Source: a virus
Length of the DNA: 31,126 bases
Virus record (IMG/VR): IMGVR_UViG_3300028384_000877
Coordinates: 1-31,126 of that record
Direction: 5' to 3' (one strand)
The notes below the pieces were generated by a model. It searched no databases and was not told where the DNA came from. It saw nothing but the letters and a program-made list of their open reading frames with translations. The position numbers were made by a program, and so were the translations under genes. The stretch's first letter is position 1; each line of letters begins with the position of its first letter. Positions 30,750-31,126 of this stretch are shown piece after piece.

Positions 30750-31126
30750 TTGGTAAACTTGATCCAGAAGAAAATGTTATGGAAGATTTAATTGCAGCAA
30801 AACGCAAAGCAATTGCTGTGTGTAATCAAGGTGTAGTTGAAGAACTTTATGATGTGATTTCTAAACTTGGTTGGGATTGTTATGATGATGTAGTGGTTGA
30901 GATTGGTGGTACTCAGGTTTCTGGTATTCATCAAGGTGAAAACTACAACAAAAAATGGGCAGCACCTTATGGAGATCGTAAGTACAATAAAGATGCGTTC
31001 ATTGTTTTCAAGAATCGCACACGTTCTCCGTTTGAACCATCAAAACCTTTCTCAGAAGGTGAGTTCAAACCACATCATATTATGGTTGCTGGTCAGGAAA
31101 TCCCTATTCAACAAGAAATAAATGAC
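30746..31126 (+). CDS. Hypothetical protein, cut by the right window edge
   Basis: At least 127 residues are visible from the ATG at 30746, with no stop. The N-terminal part is helical and acidic (DPEENVMEDLIAAKRKAIAV). The middle is beta-rich with Trp and Gly (KLGWDCYDDVVVEIGGTQVSG), and a Lys/Phe/Pro-rich segment follows. No known motif, signal or membrane segment. It overlaps the tiny membrane gene by 4 bases. Function unknown. Confidence 0.55.
   Translation, partial: MIGKLDPEENVMEDLIAAKRKAIAVCNQGVVEELYDVISKLGWDCYDDVVVEIGGTQVSGIHQGENYNKKWAAPYGDRKYNKDAFIVFKNRTRSPFEPSKPFSEGEFKPHHIMVAGQEIPIQQEIND

Overview
The window looks like part of the genome of a T4-like cyanomyovirus infecting marine Synechococcus or Prochlorococcus. 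The evidence is the AT-rich, gene-dense layout with overlapping start and stop codons, T4-type late promoter motifs (TATAAATA and near matches), fibre proteins with GDGSGLTGV repeats, five tRNAs, two high-light-inducible proteins, a photosystem II D1 (psbA) locus, a PstS locus and many 2-oxoglutarate/Fe(II) oxygenases. All calls come from reading the sequence and remembered family motifs; no database search was run.

Layout. (1) 1-6431, minus strand: virion and fibre genes. These are the start of a secreted protein, an unknown structural protein, a small fibre-like protein ending in a cupredoxin-like copper-site motif, a subtilisin-like protease with a complete catalytic set, and a 939-residue repeat fibre. 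(2) 6462-6482: an inverted pair of late-promoter-like motifs dividing this block from the plus-strand genes. (3) 6516-9478: two Lys/Glu-rich proteins (one DUF3008-like), a GIY-YIG endonuclease-like gene with an apparent frameshift, and a tail-lysozyme-like protein. (4) 9512-14809: tRNAs for Arg, Leu, Gly, Val and Pro interleaved with four 2OG-Fe(II) oxygenases, a Prx5-like peroxiredoxin, a Phd/YefM-like antitoxin and small unknown genes. (5) 14905-26599: one tightly overlapping run of 14 genes for sugar-nucleotide synthesis and glycosyl transfer. It holds a GDP-mannose 3,5-epimerase, a second SDR, a nucleotide-sugar 6-dehydrogenase, a NadE-like synthetase, a nitrilase-like amidase, two methyltransferases, GT10, three GT11s, a GT7C-like enzyme, GT25 and a DUF6445-like oxygenase. 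(6) 26750-31126: host-like genes: a small outer-membrane barrel protein, a broken second barrel gene, a broken pstS, hli genes, small membrane proteins and a broken psbA.

The glycan operon is the most interesting unit. The fucosyltransferase-family enzymes sit with a GDP-L-galactose-forming epimerase and with no visible GDP-fucose pathway, so L-galactose is a possible donor sugar. The dehydrogenase, NadE-like and nitrilase-like genes together could make a uronamide sugar. Oxygenases and a GT25 enzyme raise the alternative of protein hydroxylation followed by glycosylation, possibly of the phage's own fibres.

Two further patterns run across the window. Several promoters put the -35 TTGACA across the TGA stop of the preceding gene, and two of the promoters share one composite form (TTGACA-N17-TAGTATAAATA). 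Also, three genes in 27-30.7 kb (second barrel gene, pstS, psbA) carry internal deletions that break the reading frame. These may be real decay or an assembly fault, and raw reads would settle which.
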